From IMG/VR virus record IMGVR_UViG_3300012354_000001, positions 1 to 43,980 of that record: a stretch of 43,980 nt of DNA. One strand, given 5' to 3'. The DNA comes from a virus. The notes under the pieces were generated by a model that was not told where the DNA came from, searched no databases, and saw only the letters and a list, made by a program, of their open reading frames with translations. The translations under genes were made by a program, and so were the position numbers. This document shows positions 6,388 through 13,667 of this stretch, one piece after another. Each line of letters opens with the position of its first letter. The stretch's first letter is position 1.

Positions 6388-6452
6388 GATAATAAGCTAA
6401 GGCTAATCTATGGTTATTATCAATACCGTAGATAATAAATAACTAATCTATG
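6388..6452. repeat. Repeat and inverted-repeat cluster upstream of VRR-NUC gene
   Basis: This 96-bp intergenic stretch (6354-6449) holds GATAATAA at 6388-6395 and 6431-6438, its inverse TTATTATC at 6414-6421, and CTAATCTATG at 6403-6412 and 6443-6452, the second copy containing the gene's ATG. A run of seven G (6360-6366) lies upstream. The stem 6414-6421/6431-6438 has a 9-base loop. It could be an operator or an mRNA structure that controls translation. Confidence 0.5.
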
Positions 6453-6824
6453 AAACAACCAATATTTAAATTAACAGAACATCAAGTCCAGACGGAGCTA
6501 ATTAATTACCTAAGAATTAAGGGATGGATGGTTATGCGCTTGAACTCAGGCAAGTATTCAGTTGGAGAGGGTCGAAATAGACGGTTCATAATGGGCCAAG
6601 AAGCTGGTACACCTGACTTAATGTGTTTCAAAAAGATTACTTACCGAGCAAATCCTGCGCTTATGCTAATGGTTGAGAAAACCCAATTGCTCTTTATTGA
6701 AGTGAAAATACCTGGGAATAAGCCTACAGCGCTTCAGGCAGCTAAAATGAAGGAGCTTGAGGAATATGGTGCTAAATGCTTGGTAATACATTCTATTAAG
6801 GAATTACAAGAAGCAGGTTTATGA
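6450..6824 (+). CDS. VRR-NUC domain nuclease
   Basis: A 124-residue protein that is almost entirely a VRR-NUC domain: N-terminal EHQVQTELINYLRIKGW, MRLNSGKYSVGEGR, catalytic core GTPDLMCF (Asp), FIEVKIPGNK (Glu-Val-Lys), and TALQAAKMKELEEYGAKCLV. These are the PD-(D/E)XK active-site residues of the family, which includes structure-specific and Holliday-junction-type nucleases. A role in resolving replication or recombination intermediates before packaging is likely. Its stop overlaps the next start (ATGA). Confidence 0.85.
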   Translation: MKQPIFKLTEHQVQTELINYLRIKGWMVMRLNSGKYSVGEGRNRRFIMGQEAGTPDLMCFKKITYRANPALMLMVEKTQLLFIEVKIPGNKPTALQAAKMKELEEYGAKCLVIHSIKELQEAGL

Positions 6825-6982
6825 AAATAACAACTGATTATCAAACATTCGAAAAATATTATAAAGAAAAATCTGAATATTCAGGAAAACCTTTACAATC
6901 TGATCTTACTGGTTATAGAGCATTAGATATTATTCAGGAAGTATTTGAAGAATTAGCAAAGGAGGAAGAGGTGGATAGGTGA
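6821..6982 (+). CDS. Small acidic protein
   Basis: A 53-residue ORF coupled to the nuclease gene by ATGA. It is charged and helical, ending in EEVDR. Function unknown. Confidence 0.45.
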   Translation: MKITTDYQTFEKYYKEKSEYSGKPLQSDLTGYRALDIIQEVFEELAKEEEVDR

Positions 6983-6987
6983 TTTAC

Positions 6988-7084
6988 GGCTGGGTATTGG
7001 AATACCATATAAATGTGCTGAAAATATCAGGATAAGTTCTGTAGGTTCAGACTAAGCAATTAAAGTTCGCGAACGTATCCAGCC
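6988..7084 (+). ncRNA. Candidate structured RNA
   Basis: This 134-bp gap between genes (6983-7116) has a long-range stem: GGCTGGGTAT (6988-6997) can pair with GTATCCAGCC (7075-7084), ten pairs with two G-U. Inside are the hairpin pieces CTGA/TCAG, TCTG/CAGA and the palindrome GTTCGCGAAC. GGTAT (6993-6997) can also pair with ATACC (7002-7006), which would exclude the long stem. It could be an mRNA leader switch or a small RNA. No promoter is obvious. Confidence 0.35.
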
Positions 7085-7116
7085 ATAAATCAATTCTTAT
7101 TCAGTCTTAAGGAAAT

Positions 7117-7323
7117 ATGGATAATAAAAAACAAGCAATTGGGTGGTTGATATTAATGATAACTTTTGGCATATGTTGTTTTATTTTAGGCGTATTAATG
7201 TCTGGTCCCAAAGATAAAGAATTTGAGATAAATATGCATCCACCTTGTGGCAATAGTTTTAAGAGTTATTCTATGGAATATTACCAAGATGGTAGATTGA
7301 AAAGTTGGAAGTGTGAGTCTTAA
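7117..7323 (+). CDS. Small membrane-anchored protein
   Basis: A 68-residue protein with one N-terminal membrane helix (about residues 7-28) and a small soluble C-terminal part with two Cys. The ribosome site is TAAGGAAAT, inside a 16-bp sequence (7103-7118) that is repeated before the next gene (7316-7331). Function unknown. Confidence 0.55.
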   Translation: MDNKKQAIGWLILMITFGICCFILGVLMSGPKDKEFEINMHPPCGNSFKSYSMEYYQDGRLKSWKCES

Positions 7324-7331
7324 GGAAATAT

Positions 7332-7541
7332 ATGAAAATACAATATTTAGGATTATTACCATTATTAATTATTTCTATAATTGCTTGGAGTAAAGCTATT
7401 TCATTTTATTTGAAATATGGCACATGTAATTATATGGACGAGAGAATTCCGACAGATAGTGATGCTTTAGGTTGGTTAACTTTTGTGACTATAGAAGTAG
7501 GTGCGATTACTATGGGCGGAATAATTTGGGCATTAATTTAA
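7332..7541 (+). CDS. Small two-pass membrane protein
   Basis: A 69-residue protein with two hydrophobic helices (about residues 4-24 and 47-68). It has the same duplicated ribosome-site block as its upstream neighbour, which suggests the pair arose by local duplication of the leader. Function unknown. Confidence 0.55.
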   Translation: MKIQYLGLLPLLIISIIAWSKAISFYLKYGTCNYMDERIPTDSDALGWLTFVTIEVGAITMGGIIWALI

Positions 7542-7615
7542 TCCCAGAGAAATAATATGAATGTAAAATTTAAAAATATTACATAGCAAATAAGATGCCT
7601 ATGTAGTGAGGACAT

Positions 7616-8017
7616 ATGAAAATAACAATATTAGAAACAAGTAAATTATTGAAAGAAGCGGGATTTCCGCAAGAGAATTGTGAGTTTTATTACTTTAATC
7701 ATTTCTCTGATGAATTTATAGTACGTAGAAAAGAAAATATGACTCATGTATTAACTGACCAATTTAAGCATCTTGCTTTTGCAGCCCCAACCGCAGAAGA
7801 AGTGCTTGATGAGTTGCCAGAAATAATAAGTAGTGAACCAAATGAGCTTGTAGGCACAGGAAAAACTTACTTAACCATTCAAAAACTTGGATATTATGAA
7901 GTAGGTTACACATTAACTAATGGAGATATGCTTTTTGATAGTGTAGAAGATAAATCTTTGAGTGAAGCCTTGGCGAAAATGTATTTATACTTAGCCGAGA
8001 AAGGATTGTTGAAATGA
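7616..8017 (+). CDS. Uncharacterised phage protein
   Basis: A 133-residue soluble protein, mixed alpha/beta, with the pattern PTAEEVLDELPEII and a C-terminal SLSEALAKMYLYLAEKGLL that is common in small phage proteins of unknown role. Ribosome site TGAGGA. The 74-bp gap upstream contains an inverted repeat ACATAG/CTATGT (7581-7586/7599-7604) next to the ribosome site. Confidence 0.65.
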   Translation: MKITILETSKLLKEAGFPQENCEFYYFNHFSDEFIVRRKENMTHVLTDQFKHLAFAAPTAEEVLDELPEIISSEPNELVGTGKTYLTIQKLGYYEVGYTLTNGDMLFDSVEDKSLSEALAKMYLYLAEKGLLK

Positions 8018-8163
8018 ACGATAAAGATAAAATATTGGAGCAAGTAGGATATGCAGTTATTGATGTCCTTTGTAATGGCAACTATATGGGTGGTTTTGCT
8101 GCGGTTGAAGTATCAGAAAAAGTTGTCGAGAATCTTAGGGAAAAATTAAATAAATTGTTATAA
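8014..8163 (+). CDS. Small uncharacterised protein
   Basis: A 49-residue ORF overlapping the previous stop (ATGA). It ends in a helix (VSEKVVENLREKLNKLL). Function unknown. Confidence 0.45.
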   Translation: MNDKDKILEQVGYAVIDVLCNGNYMGGFAAVEVSEKVVENLREKLNKLL

Positions 8164-8165
8164 AA

Positions 8166-8312
8166 ATGAATCATAAGCATAAATTTAATAAAACAGTTAT
8201 TCAATCAGAAGTTAATTTATTTTTTATAAGTATACCTTTGAGTCATCAGGAAGATTATATTTGTAAATGTGGTAAAAAACTATCAGAAGCAATAGAATTG
8301 TTATCAAAATAA
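8166..8312 (+). CDS. Small protein with CxC motif
   Basis: A 48-residue ORF starting 2 bases after the previous stop. It contains YICKCGKKLSEA, which may be half of a zinc site. Function unknown. Confidence 0.4.
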   Translation: MNHKHKFNKTVIQSEVNLFFISIPLSHQEDYICKCGKKLSEAIELLSK

Positions 8313-8324
8313 AGGAGGAGTTAT

Positions 8325-8435
8325 ATAAAAAATAAAATACATTGGCAATTAACATTATTACGTGACCATGATTGGATGCCTACTCTTCTAGTAAGATTTG
8401 TGGATTGGTTACGATATGGATACTTTTATGACTAA
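8325..8435 (+). CDS. Small ORF with strong ribosome site but ATA start
   Basis: A very strong Shine-Dalgarno (AAAGGAGGAG, 8311-8320) is followed at normal spacing by ATA, not ATG. From that ATA a 36-codon frame is open (KNKIHWQLTLLRDHDW and onward) until TAA 8433-8435, where the next gene begins. Either ATA is used as a rare start, or an ATG was lost by a single change. Confidence 0.35.
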   Translation: MKNKIHWQLTLLRDHDWMPTLLVRFVDWLRYGYFYD

Positions 8436-8742
8436 AACTGAAATATTAAAAGAGTTAACAAAATTACGAGACATTTACCCTAGTCAGGTAAGGAGTTGGG
8501 ATAGCTCTGATGCTGATAAATGGTGGGATACTCAAGTTAATCTACTCCTTGACCAAGTAAGGGAGCAAACGCTGGATGAAGTGGTAAAGGAAGTAATTGG
8601 GGAAGATGACAAGATTAAGGGTTATACAAGAGCTGGTACACCATTTGACGATTGCGTAAGAGATCATTCCTATTTTAGAGAAAGAAATGATTTAAGAGAA
8701 CAACAACGTGAAGCTCTCACCAAATTGAAAGGAAATAAATGA
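8416..8742 (+). CDS. Uncharacterised protein
   Basis: A hydrophilic helical protein of about 108 residues rich in Asp, Lys and Trp (SWDSSDADKWWDTQ). The frame opens upstream at a TTG (8398), but ATG 8416 or 8428 is more likely since both lie at the stop of the upstream small ORF. No ribosome site decides between them. Function unknown. Confidence 0.55.
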   Translation: MDTFMTKTEILKELTKLRDIYPSQVRSWDSSDADKWWDTQVNLLLDQVREQTLDEVVKEVIGEDDKIKGYTRAGTPFDDCVRDHSYFRERNDLREQQREALTKLKGNK

Positions 8743-8909
8743 ATAAAATAATGTTTTTTATTTTAATGACACCGTTCCTAGCTTTTTTAGGTATATTATT
8801 TGCATCATGGAAAAAGTTTGAATATAAGGATCAGACAGAGAAATATTTTTTTATGAGACTTTGGATATTTATTATTTTGTCAGGCTTTTGGGCATTTTAC
8901 TTTCTATGA
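8739..8909 (+). CDS. Small two-pass membrane protein
   Basis: A 56-residue ORF with two hydrophobic helices (about residues 4-23 and 41-56) separated by a charged loop (KKFEYKDQTEKY). It overlaps both neighbours by ATGA. Function unknown. Confidence 0.5.
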   Translation: MNKIMFFILMTPFLAFLGILFASWKKFEYKDQTEKYFFMRLWIFIILSGFWAFYFL

Positions 8910-9211
8910 ATAACACTGAAACAGTAGAAGATTGGGAGAAAAGATTTGATAAGGAATTTATGGCTGATGGAGAGTTATTGATGACAGATGAGGTACCGGA
9001 TGATGCGTCAGATATTAAACAATTTATTCGTCAGGAATTTGTTCTCAGAGATAAACAACTCAGAGAAGAGATCATAAATGAATTAAAAAAAGATGGAGCA
9101 ATTATCATTAAACCTAAAACAAAGTTTAAGCCTGGAGATAAAGTTAAGATTTCTAATGATACAAATGCGGAGATTGAAATATACACTTTTTTAGAAGGAG
9201 GTAAATCATGA
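8906..9211 (+). CDS. Uncharacterised acidic protein
   Basis: A 101-residue protein. The frame is open from 8861, but ATG 8906 is chosen because it overlaps the previous stop (ATGA). It has an acidic N-terminal part (EDWEKRFDKEF, DEVPDDASD), a coiled stretch, and a C-terminal strand-rich piece with KPKTKFKPGDKVKI, which looks like a small SH3-like/KOW motif. Function unknown. Confidence 0.55.
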   Translation: MNNTETVEDWEKRFDKEFMADGELLMTDEVPDDASDIKQFIRQEFVLRDKQLREEIINELKKDGAIIIKPKTKFKPGDKVKISNDTNAEIEIYTFLEGGKS

Positions 9212-9402
9212 ATAGTTTAATATCTAAAATCATCTCATTAGCTGAAGAATATAAGCAAGATGCTGATCATGATACGCCTTGGTTTGAGGGAGAGTTAGAG
9301 AAGCTCTTAGCCTTTCAAGGATATGAATTGACAACAGAATATGTTAAGAAGATTGAGAAGCTTCGTGATATTACGAAACCATCTAAGAATCATCATATAT
9401 GA
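9208..9402 (+). CDS. Small uncharacterised protein
   Basis: A 64-residue helical protein. Its ribosome site GAAGGAGGTAA is strong, and its ATG overlaps the previous stop. Function unknown. Confidence 0.55.
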   Translation: MNSLISKIISLAEEYKQDADHDTPWFEGELEKLLAFQGYELTTEYVKKIEKLRDITKPSKNHHI

Positions 9403-9473
9403 AGCTAGATATATTTATGTATATATTAGGAGTATTAAGTGGAATATTAATTGGATTAATAATAAGTTTTTGA
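9399..9473 (+). CDS. Tiny membrane peptide
   Basis: A 24-residue ORF, nearly all hydrophobic (about residues 5-24), coupled to the previous gene by ATGA. Support is positional only. Confidence 0.35.
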   Translation: MKLDIFMYILGVLSGILIGLIISF

Positions 9474-9497
9474 GAACTTTATCGATGTCAGTAAAGA

Positions 9498-9668
9498 ATG
9501 GATAGTATAATTATAAGTTTAGAAATAGGTTTACTTGCTCTGATAGTAATCATTGGACTGGCAATGTTTACTAAAAAGCTCGATAGTATCCATCGTGATG
9601 TAAGAAGATGTATTGAATTAGGATTCTGCAAAATCTTATTATGGAGATTGTCCACACAAAATATATGA
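9498..9668 (+). CDS. Small membrane-anchored protein
   Basis: A 56-residue ORF with an N-terminal membrane helix (about residues 4-24) and a basic tail (KKLDSIHRDVRRCIE). Its stop overlaps the start of the PIG-L gene (ATGA), which supports both its reality and the PIG-L start. Confidence 0.45.
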   Translation: MDSIIISLEIGLLALIVIIGLAMFTKKLDSIHRDVRRCIELGFCKILLWRLSTQNI

Positions 9669-10321
9669 ATAAGAGAATACTCATCATATCTAGCCATCCT
9701 GATGATGAAAGTATTTGTAGTGGTGGTCTTATTATGAAAGCTAAAAAAGAAGGAGATAAAGTATATGTTCTTTTTATGGCTACAGGTGATTCAAGACAAT
9801 TTATGAATGGAGAAACTAAACAATCTACAAGAATTGATGAAATTAAAAAAGCTGCTAAATTCGGTAATTTTGAATATTCTATTGGCTTCTATGAGAAAAG
9901 TACCATTGTTGATACTTTACCTCAAAAAGCATTAATTGAAACAATTGAAGATTATACAAAAATAGTTAAACCTGATTTGGTTGTTATTCCTAATCGAAAG
10001 AGCTTTAATCAGGATCATAGAGCTGTAGCAGAAGCTTGTCTAACAGCTTTTAGACCAATTCCTAAATCTCTCCATCCACAACCTAAAATAATTCTTGAGA
10101 TGGAAGAACCCTATTTATGGGAAGGATTTAGACCTAATTTCTATGTTGAGATTTCAGATATTGAAGAAAGAATGCAATTATATAAGTGCCATACTACACA
10201 AGTACCAAATCCTCCTCACCCAAGAAGTATTGAAAATTTAACAAGACTTGCTGGTATGAGAGGTAATGAAATAAGTACACAATATGCTGAAGGATATAAT
10301 TTAATTAAAGAACAAATATGA
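9665..10321 (+). CDS. PIG-L (LmbE) family N-acetyl-sugar deacetylase
   Basis: A 218-residue enzyme with the family hallmark HPDDE at residues 11-15 (RILIISSHPDDESICSGG), a second helix RIDEIKKAAK, and the zinc-site segment NQDHRAVAEA. The family removes acetyl groups from GlcNAc-type substrates using zinc; members act on GlcNAc-PI, bacillithiol or mycothiol precursors, and surface glycans. An upstream ATG (9641) exists, but 9665 overlaps the previous stop and begins directly at the first beta strand. It is followed with a 4-base overlap by a formyltransferase, so the likely sequence is deacetylation of an amino sugar and formylation of the freed amine. Substrate unknown. Confidence 0.85.
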   Translation: MNKRILIISSHPDDESICSGGLIMKAKKEGDKVYVLFMATGDSRQFMNGETKQSTRIDEIKKAAKFGNFEYSIGFYEKSTIVDTLPQKALIETIEDYTKIVKPDLVVIPNRKSFNQDHRAVAEACLTAFRPIPKSLHPQPKIILEMEEPYLWEGFRPNFYVEISDIEERMQLYKCHTTQVPNPPHPRSIENLTRLAGMRGNEISTQYAEGYNLIKEQI

Positions 10322-10977
10322 CAATAGCATTTCAAGGTTATCGAGATTGGGCAAAACAAATATTTAAGAATATGAGAGATCTACAAAGTTTTGAAATAAA
10401 TAATTATGGAGTTACTCAATGCACTTGGGAAATAAGTTCAGTAGCTAAAGCTGATGTGATTTTATATTATGGTTGGTCTAAGATAATTCCAAAAGAAATA
10501 TATACTAAAAAGATTTGTTTAATTCTTCATCCATCACCTTTACCAAAATATCGGGGTGGCTCACCTTTACAGCATCAAATAATGAATGGTGAAGAAATGA
10601 GTGCTGTAACTATTTTTCAAGCAACAGGAGAAATGGACGCAGGGCCTATTTATTCACAAACTCCATTTTCACTTAAAGGCTCATTAAATCAAATATTTGA
10701 AAGAATTATTGATATTGGTATACAAGAAACAATTAAGATTTTAAGTAATCTGGAATATAATAAAACAAAACCATGGATTCAAGATGAATCACAAGCTACT
10801 TTATTTAAACGAAGAAAACCAGAACAGAGTGAATTAAAGCCTGATATTTTTTATTCATGTAGTGCAAAAGGATTATCGAATTTTATTCGAGCCTTAGATG
10901 ATCCATATCCTAATGCTTTTATTAAATGTGTTGATGGAAAGAAATTATATATTAAAAAGGTAGATTATGAAAATTAA
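10318..10977 (+). CDS. Formyltransferase (GART/Fmt fold), probable sugar N-formyltransferase
   Basis: A 219-residue protein with the formyl-transfer core HPSPLPKYRGGSP (His71) and TGEMDAGPIY (Asp107), as in 10-formyltetrahydrofolate enzymes. Tail residues up to 219 are shorter than in methionyl-tRNA formyltransferase and lack its C-terminal tRNA-binding domain, which favours a small-molecule or sugar substrate. The usual Asn two residues before His is Ile69 here, so the Asn-His-Asp triad is incomplete; this may mark a divergent subfamily or altered chemistry. Its 4-base overlap with the PIG-L deacetylase gene points to a two-step modification. Confidence 0.75.
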   Translation: MTIAFQGYRDWAKQIFKNMRDLQSFEINNYGVTQCTWEISSVAKADVILYYGWSKIIPKEIYTKKICLILHPSPLPKYRGGSPLQHQIMNGEEMSAVTIFQATGEMDAGPIYSQTPFSLKGSLNQIFERIIDIGIQETIKILSNLEYNKTKPWIQDESQATLFKRRKPEQSELKPDIFYSCSAKGLSNFIRALDDPYPNAFIKCVDGKKLYIKKVDYEN

Positions 10978-11236
10978 AGCGACAGAAGTTATTGAATTTG
11001 CTAAAGATTATTATCTTTTATCAAATGATCATATATATACTAAAAGTAAACCTATTTTAATTGGGGGAAGAATTAAACTTGAATACGCATTAGAAGGTAT
11101 TACTTCTGATATGATTATTGCTACAAGCGGAAATGATCGCAGATGTATTATCTTGGTTGATTTTACAACAGAAGAATGTTTAGCGCTTGCAAATAAGGCT
11201 AATAGAGAACTTATGAAATTGAAAGGAATAAATTGA
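10967..11236 (+). CDS. Uncharacterised protein next to formyltransferase
   Basis: An 89-residue mixed alpha/beta protein (IILVDFTTEECLALANKANRE at its end). It overlaps the formyltransferase gene by 11 bases. I recognise no family. Confidence 0.55.
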   Translation: MKIKATEVIEFAKDYYLLSNDHIYTKSKPILIGGRIKLEYALEGITSDMIIATSGNDRRCIILVDFTTEECLALANKANRELMKLKGIN

Positions 11237-11436
11237 ATCATCAAGAAACTCAATTAATTAGAAAATGGTGTAAATTAAGAACACCAGATGGATCAAAACG
11301 ATTTGTAAAAATTGTACAATCATTTTTTAATGGTCTAGAGCAAGAAGAAAGAAATAAAATGCTCACAGAAATGAGAAATTATATTTTCGCTGTTAAATGT
11401 GGTAATATACAACCAGGACCTATTGAATATGCATGA
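11233..11436 (+). CDS. Small uncharacterised protein, TTG start
   Basis: A 67-residue basic helical protein. The TTG at 11233 overlaps the previous TGA (TTGA), the same coupling seen elsewhere with ATGA. Function unknown. Confidence 0.5.
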   Translation: MNHQETQLIRKWCKLRTPDGSKRFVKIVQSFFNGLEQEERNKMLTEMRNYIFAVKCGNIQPGPIEYA

Positions 11437-11584
11437 ACATAACCAACCAGTTTATTCACTTAATAACAAATTAGTTTGCGATGAATGTGTACAAAATGAA
11501 GATAGAGGAAAAAACGAATGTTTTCATTTATGTCATCAAAAAGGTAAAGATAATTGTAATGGATGTAAACAGTTTCATAGATAA
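11429..11584 (+). CDS. Small Cys-rich (zinc-finger-like) protein
   Basis: A 51-residue protein with three Cys pairs: CDEC, CFHLC and CNGC, with several His, which suggests one or two zinc sites. ATG 11429 overlaps the previous gene's end. It sits just before the small terminase gene. Function unknown. Confidence 0.5.
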   Translation: MHEHNQPVYSLNNKLVCDECVQNEDRGKNECFHLCHQKGKDNCNGCKQFHR

Positions 11585-11586
11585 AT

Positions 11587-11961
11587 ATGTCAGCAGGTAG
11601 ACCTACAGAGTATAAGCCACAATATCCTCAGCAAGTTATTGAGTATTTAAAAACGTGTGGAGGATCAAATCAAAAACTTCCGAAACGTGTTGATTTAGCA
11701 TTAATGTTTGATTGTAATGAAGAAACTCTTACTGAGTGGGGTAAAGTAAATTCTGAATTTTCCGCTGCCTTAACGCGTGTAGATGCCATGCAGAAGGGTC
11801 AATTAATGGATGATGGTTTTTATGGAGGTAAGGAAGTTAATCCTCGAATGGGACAATTTCTCTTATCTGCTAATCATGGAATGAAAGATCGAAGTGATAT
11901 TACAACTAATGATAAGGAATTACCTCAACCAATTCTTAGTGGTATTGTAAAAGATGATTAG
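11587..11961 (+). CDS. terS: Terminase small subunit (probable)
   Basis: A 124-residue protein that begins GRPTEYKPQYPQQVIEYL and has an HTH-like region (RVDLALMFDCNEETLTEWGKV), the layout of many small terminase subunits that recognise the packaging site. The remainder (FSAALTRVDAMQKGQLMDDG, MGQFLLSANHGMKDRSD) matches the TerS oligomerisation region pattern. It precedes the large subunit, separated only by a homing endonuclease gene. Confidence 0.75.
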   Translation: MSAGRPTEYKPQYPQQVIEYLKTCGGSNQKLPKRVDLALMFDCNEETLTEWGKVNSEFSAALTRVDAMQKGQLMDDGFYGGKEVNPRMGQFLLSANHGMKDRSDITTNDKELPQPILSGIVKDD

Positions 11962-11972
11962 TATGGTATACT
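11945..11972 (+). promoter_or_regulatory. Promoter for leaderless HNH transcript
   Basis: TTGTAA (11945-11950), 16 bases, TATACT (11967-11972), then 6 bases to ATG 11979. It lies over the end of the small terminase gene. No Shine-Dalgarno is present. Confidence 0.6.
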
Positions 11973-11978
11973 TATGGT

Positions 11979-12455
11979 ATGGGTATATATCTCCGAGATA
12001 ATAAAGGTAGAATCCTCAAAGGTAATAATTTAAAACATGGTTTAAGTAATAATCCAATATATGATTGTTGGATTGCAATAAAAGCTCGCTGTTTAAATTC
12101 TCAACATCCCGAATACAAGAATTATGGTGGTAGAGGGATTAAAATTTGTAGTCAATGGGTAAATAGTTTTGAAACATTTTTAAAAGATGTAGGAAATAAA
12201 CCTAATAAAAAATCGACAATAGATCGTATTAATAATGATGGAGATTATGAGCCAAAAAATTGTAGATGGATTTCAATTCAAGAACAACAGAAAAATAGAA
12301 GAAATAATGGTATTGTTGTTGGGGTTAATTATGAGAAATCTCGTAATAGATGGAGAGCTACAATAACAAGATTTGGTAATAAGACATTTCTTGGAAGATA
12401 TAAGAATTTTGATGATGCAGTTAAAGCTCGTAGAAAAGCAGAATATGGAATTTAA
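11979..12455 (+). CDS. HNH homing endonuclease with AP2 domain
   Basis: A 158-residue protein. The N-terminal half holds the homing-type HNH pattern: ARCLNSQHPEYKNYGGRGI, then STIDRINNDGDYEPKNCRW. The C-terminal part (about residues 110-155: GVNYEKSRNRWRATI, GRYKNFDDAVKARRKAE) is an AP2-type DNA-binding domain. Such genes spread by cutting unoccupied alleles. It is inserted exactly between the two terminase genes, has its own leaderless promoter and overlaps terL by 11 bases. Confidence 0.8.
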   Translation: MGIYLRDNKGRILKGNNLKHGLSNNPIYDCWIAIKARCLNSQHPEYKNYGGRGIKICSQWVNSFETFLKDVGNKPNKKSTIDRINNDGDYEPKNCRWISIQEQQKNRRNNGIVVGVNYEKSRNRWRATITRFGNKTFLGRYKNFDDAVKARRKAEYGI

Positions 12456-13632
12456 AGATACAACAGCATTAAGAAAAATTCTTTTAATGAAGAAACGTTT
12501 ACGAATTGTTCAAGGTGGTTCAAGTGCGGGTAAAACAATAGCAATTCTTCTTATTTTAATTAATATAGCTCAATCTAAACACAATAAACTTATATCTATA
12601 GTTAGTGAATCAGTTCCTCATTTAAAACGTGCAAGTATCAGAGATTTTATAAATATAATGCAAGCTCATGGGTATTATAAAGATTCATTATGGAATCGAA
12701 CCGATTATATCTATACTTTTGAATCAGGATCAAAGATTGAGTTCTTTAGTGCGGATCAATCTGATAAAGTACGTGGCCCACGTAGAGATATTCTTTTTAT
12801 TAATGAGGCAAATAATGTTAATTATGAAGTTTATACACAATTAGCAATTAGAACAGCAGAATTTATTTATTTAGATTATAATCCTGTTTCAGAATTTTGG
12901 GTACACAATGATATTTTAGGACTTAGTAATGATTATGATTTTGATATTTTAACTTATAAAGATAATGAGTTTTTACCTTTTGAGGTTGTAAAAGAAATTG
13001 AAGCACGAAAAAATAATAAACAATTTTGGCAGGTCTATGGCTTAGGAGAATTAGGTGTATTTGAAGGACGTATTTATATTGATTGGCAATTACTTGATGA
13101 ATTACCTATAGAATCTCGTTTAGTACGTTATGGCTTAGATTTTGGTTATACAAATGACCCTACAGCTTCAGACGGATTATACAAATGGAATGATTCATTC
13201 ATTATTGATGAAACAATACATCAGAAAGGACTCAGTAATAGACAAATAGCAGATATATTTTTAAATATTCCAAGATCTTTAATTATTGCTGATTCAGCAG
13301 AACCAAAAAGTATTGATGAGTTATCACAATACGGACTTAAGATAATTGGATCAAATAAAGGAGCTGGATCAGTTTTGCAGGGCATACAATTTGTTCAAGG
13401 ACAAAAGATATTTATTACTAAACGCTCAATCAATACATTAAAGGAATATCGTAATTACTTGTGGATGACAGATAAAGATGGCAAGACAATTAATGAACCT
13501 TCACCTATTTGGAATCATCATATGGACGCTATTAGATATGCTCTAGAGAGTTTCAAAGATAAAAAACCTTATGAGCAACCTACTTCATTTGGCGGTGTTC
13601 GTCCACTTTATGAAGAACTTGGCATAGCATAG
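12445..13632 (+). CDS. terL: Terminase large subunit
   Basis: A 395-residue packaging ATPase/nuclease. Walker A is GGSSAGKT (residues 24-31), Walker B RDILFINE (about 114-121). The C-terminal nuclease has acidic residues in YGLDFGYTNDPTA, LIIADSAEP and HHMDAIRYAL. The sequence resembles the PBSX/XtmB-type terminases. ATG 12445 is chosen because it lies directly before the conserved N-terminus; the frame is open further upstream inside the HNH gene. It pumps DNA into the prohead through the portal encoded next. Confidence 0.92.
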   Translation: MEFKDTTALRKILLMKKRLRIVQGGSSAGKTIAILLILINIAQSKHNKLISIVSESVPHLKRASIRDFINIMQAHGYYKDSLWNRTDYIYTFESGSKIEFFSADQSDKVRGPRRDILFINEANNVNYEVYTQLAIRTAEFIYLDYNPVSEFWVHNDILGLSNDYDFDILTYKDNEFLPFEVVKEIEARKNNKQFWQVYGLGELGVFEGRIYIDWQLLDELPIESRLVRYGLDFGYTNDPTASDGLYKWNDSFIIDETIHQKGLSNRQIADIFLNIPRSLIIADSAEPKSIDELSQYGLKIIGSNKGAGSVLQGIQFVQGQKIFITKRSINTLKEYRNYLWMTDKDGKTINEPSPIWNHHMDAIRYALESFKDKKPYEQPTSFGGVRPLYEELGIA

Positions 13633-13661
13633 TTGCAAAATTTATACAAACGCTATACTAT
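13633..13661 (+). promoter_or_regulatory. Promoter for leaderless portal transcript
   Basis: TTGCAA (13633-13638), 17 bases, TACTAT (13656-13661), 6 bases, ATG 13668. It occupies the whole gap after terL, which has no Shine-Dalgarno. Confidence 0.6.
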
Positions 13662-13667
13662 TCCATT

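Noticed and set aside
6988-7084. tRNA gene
   Set aside because: A seven-pair acceptor-like stem tempted, but no D arm, no anticodon loop with T33 and no standard T loop can be drawn.
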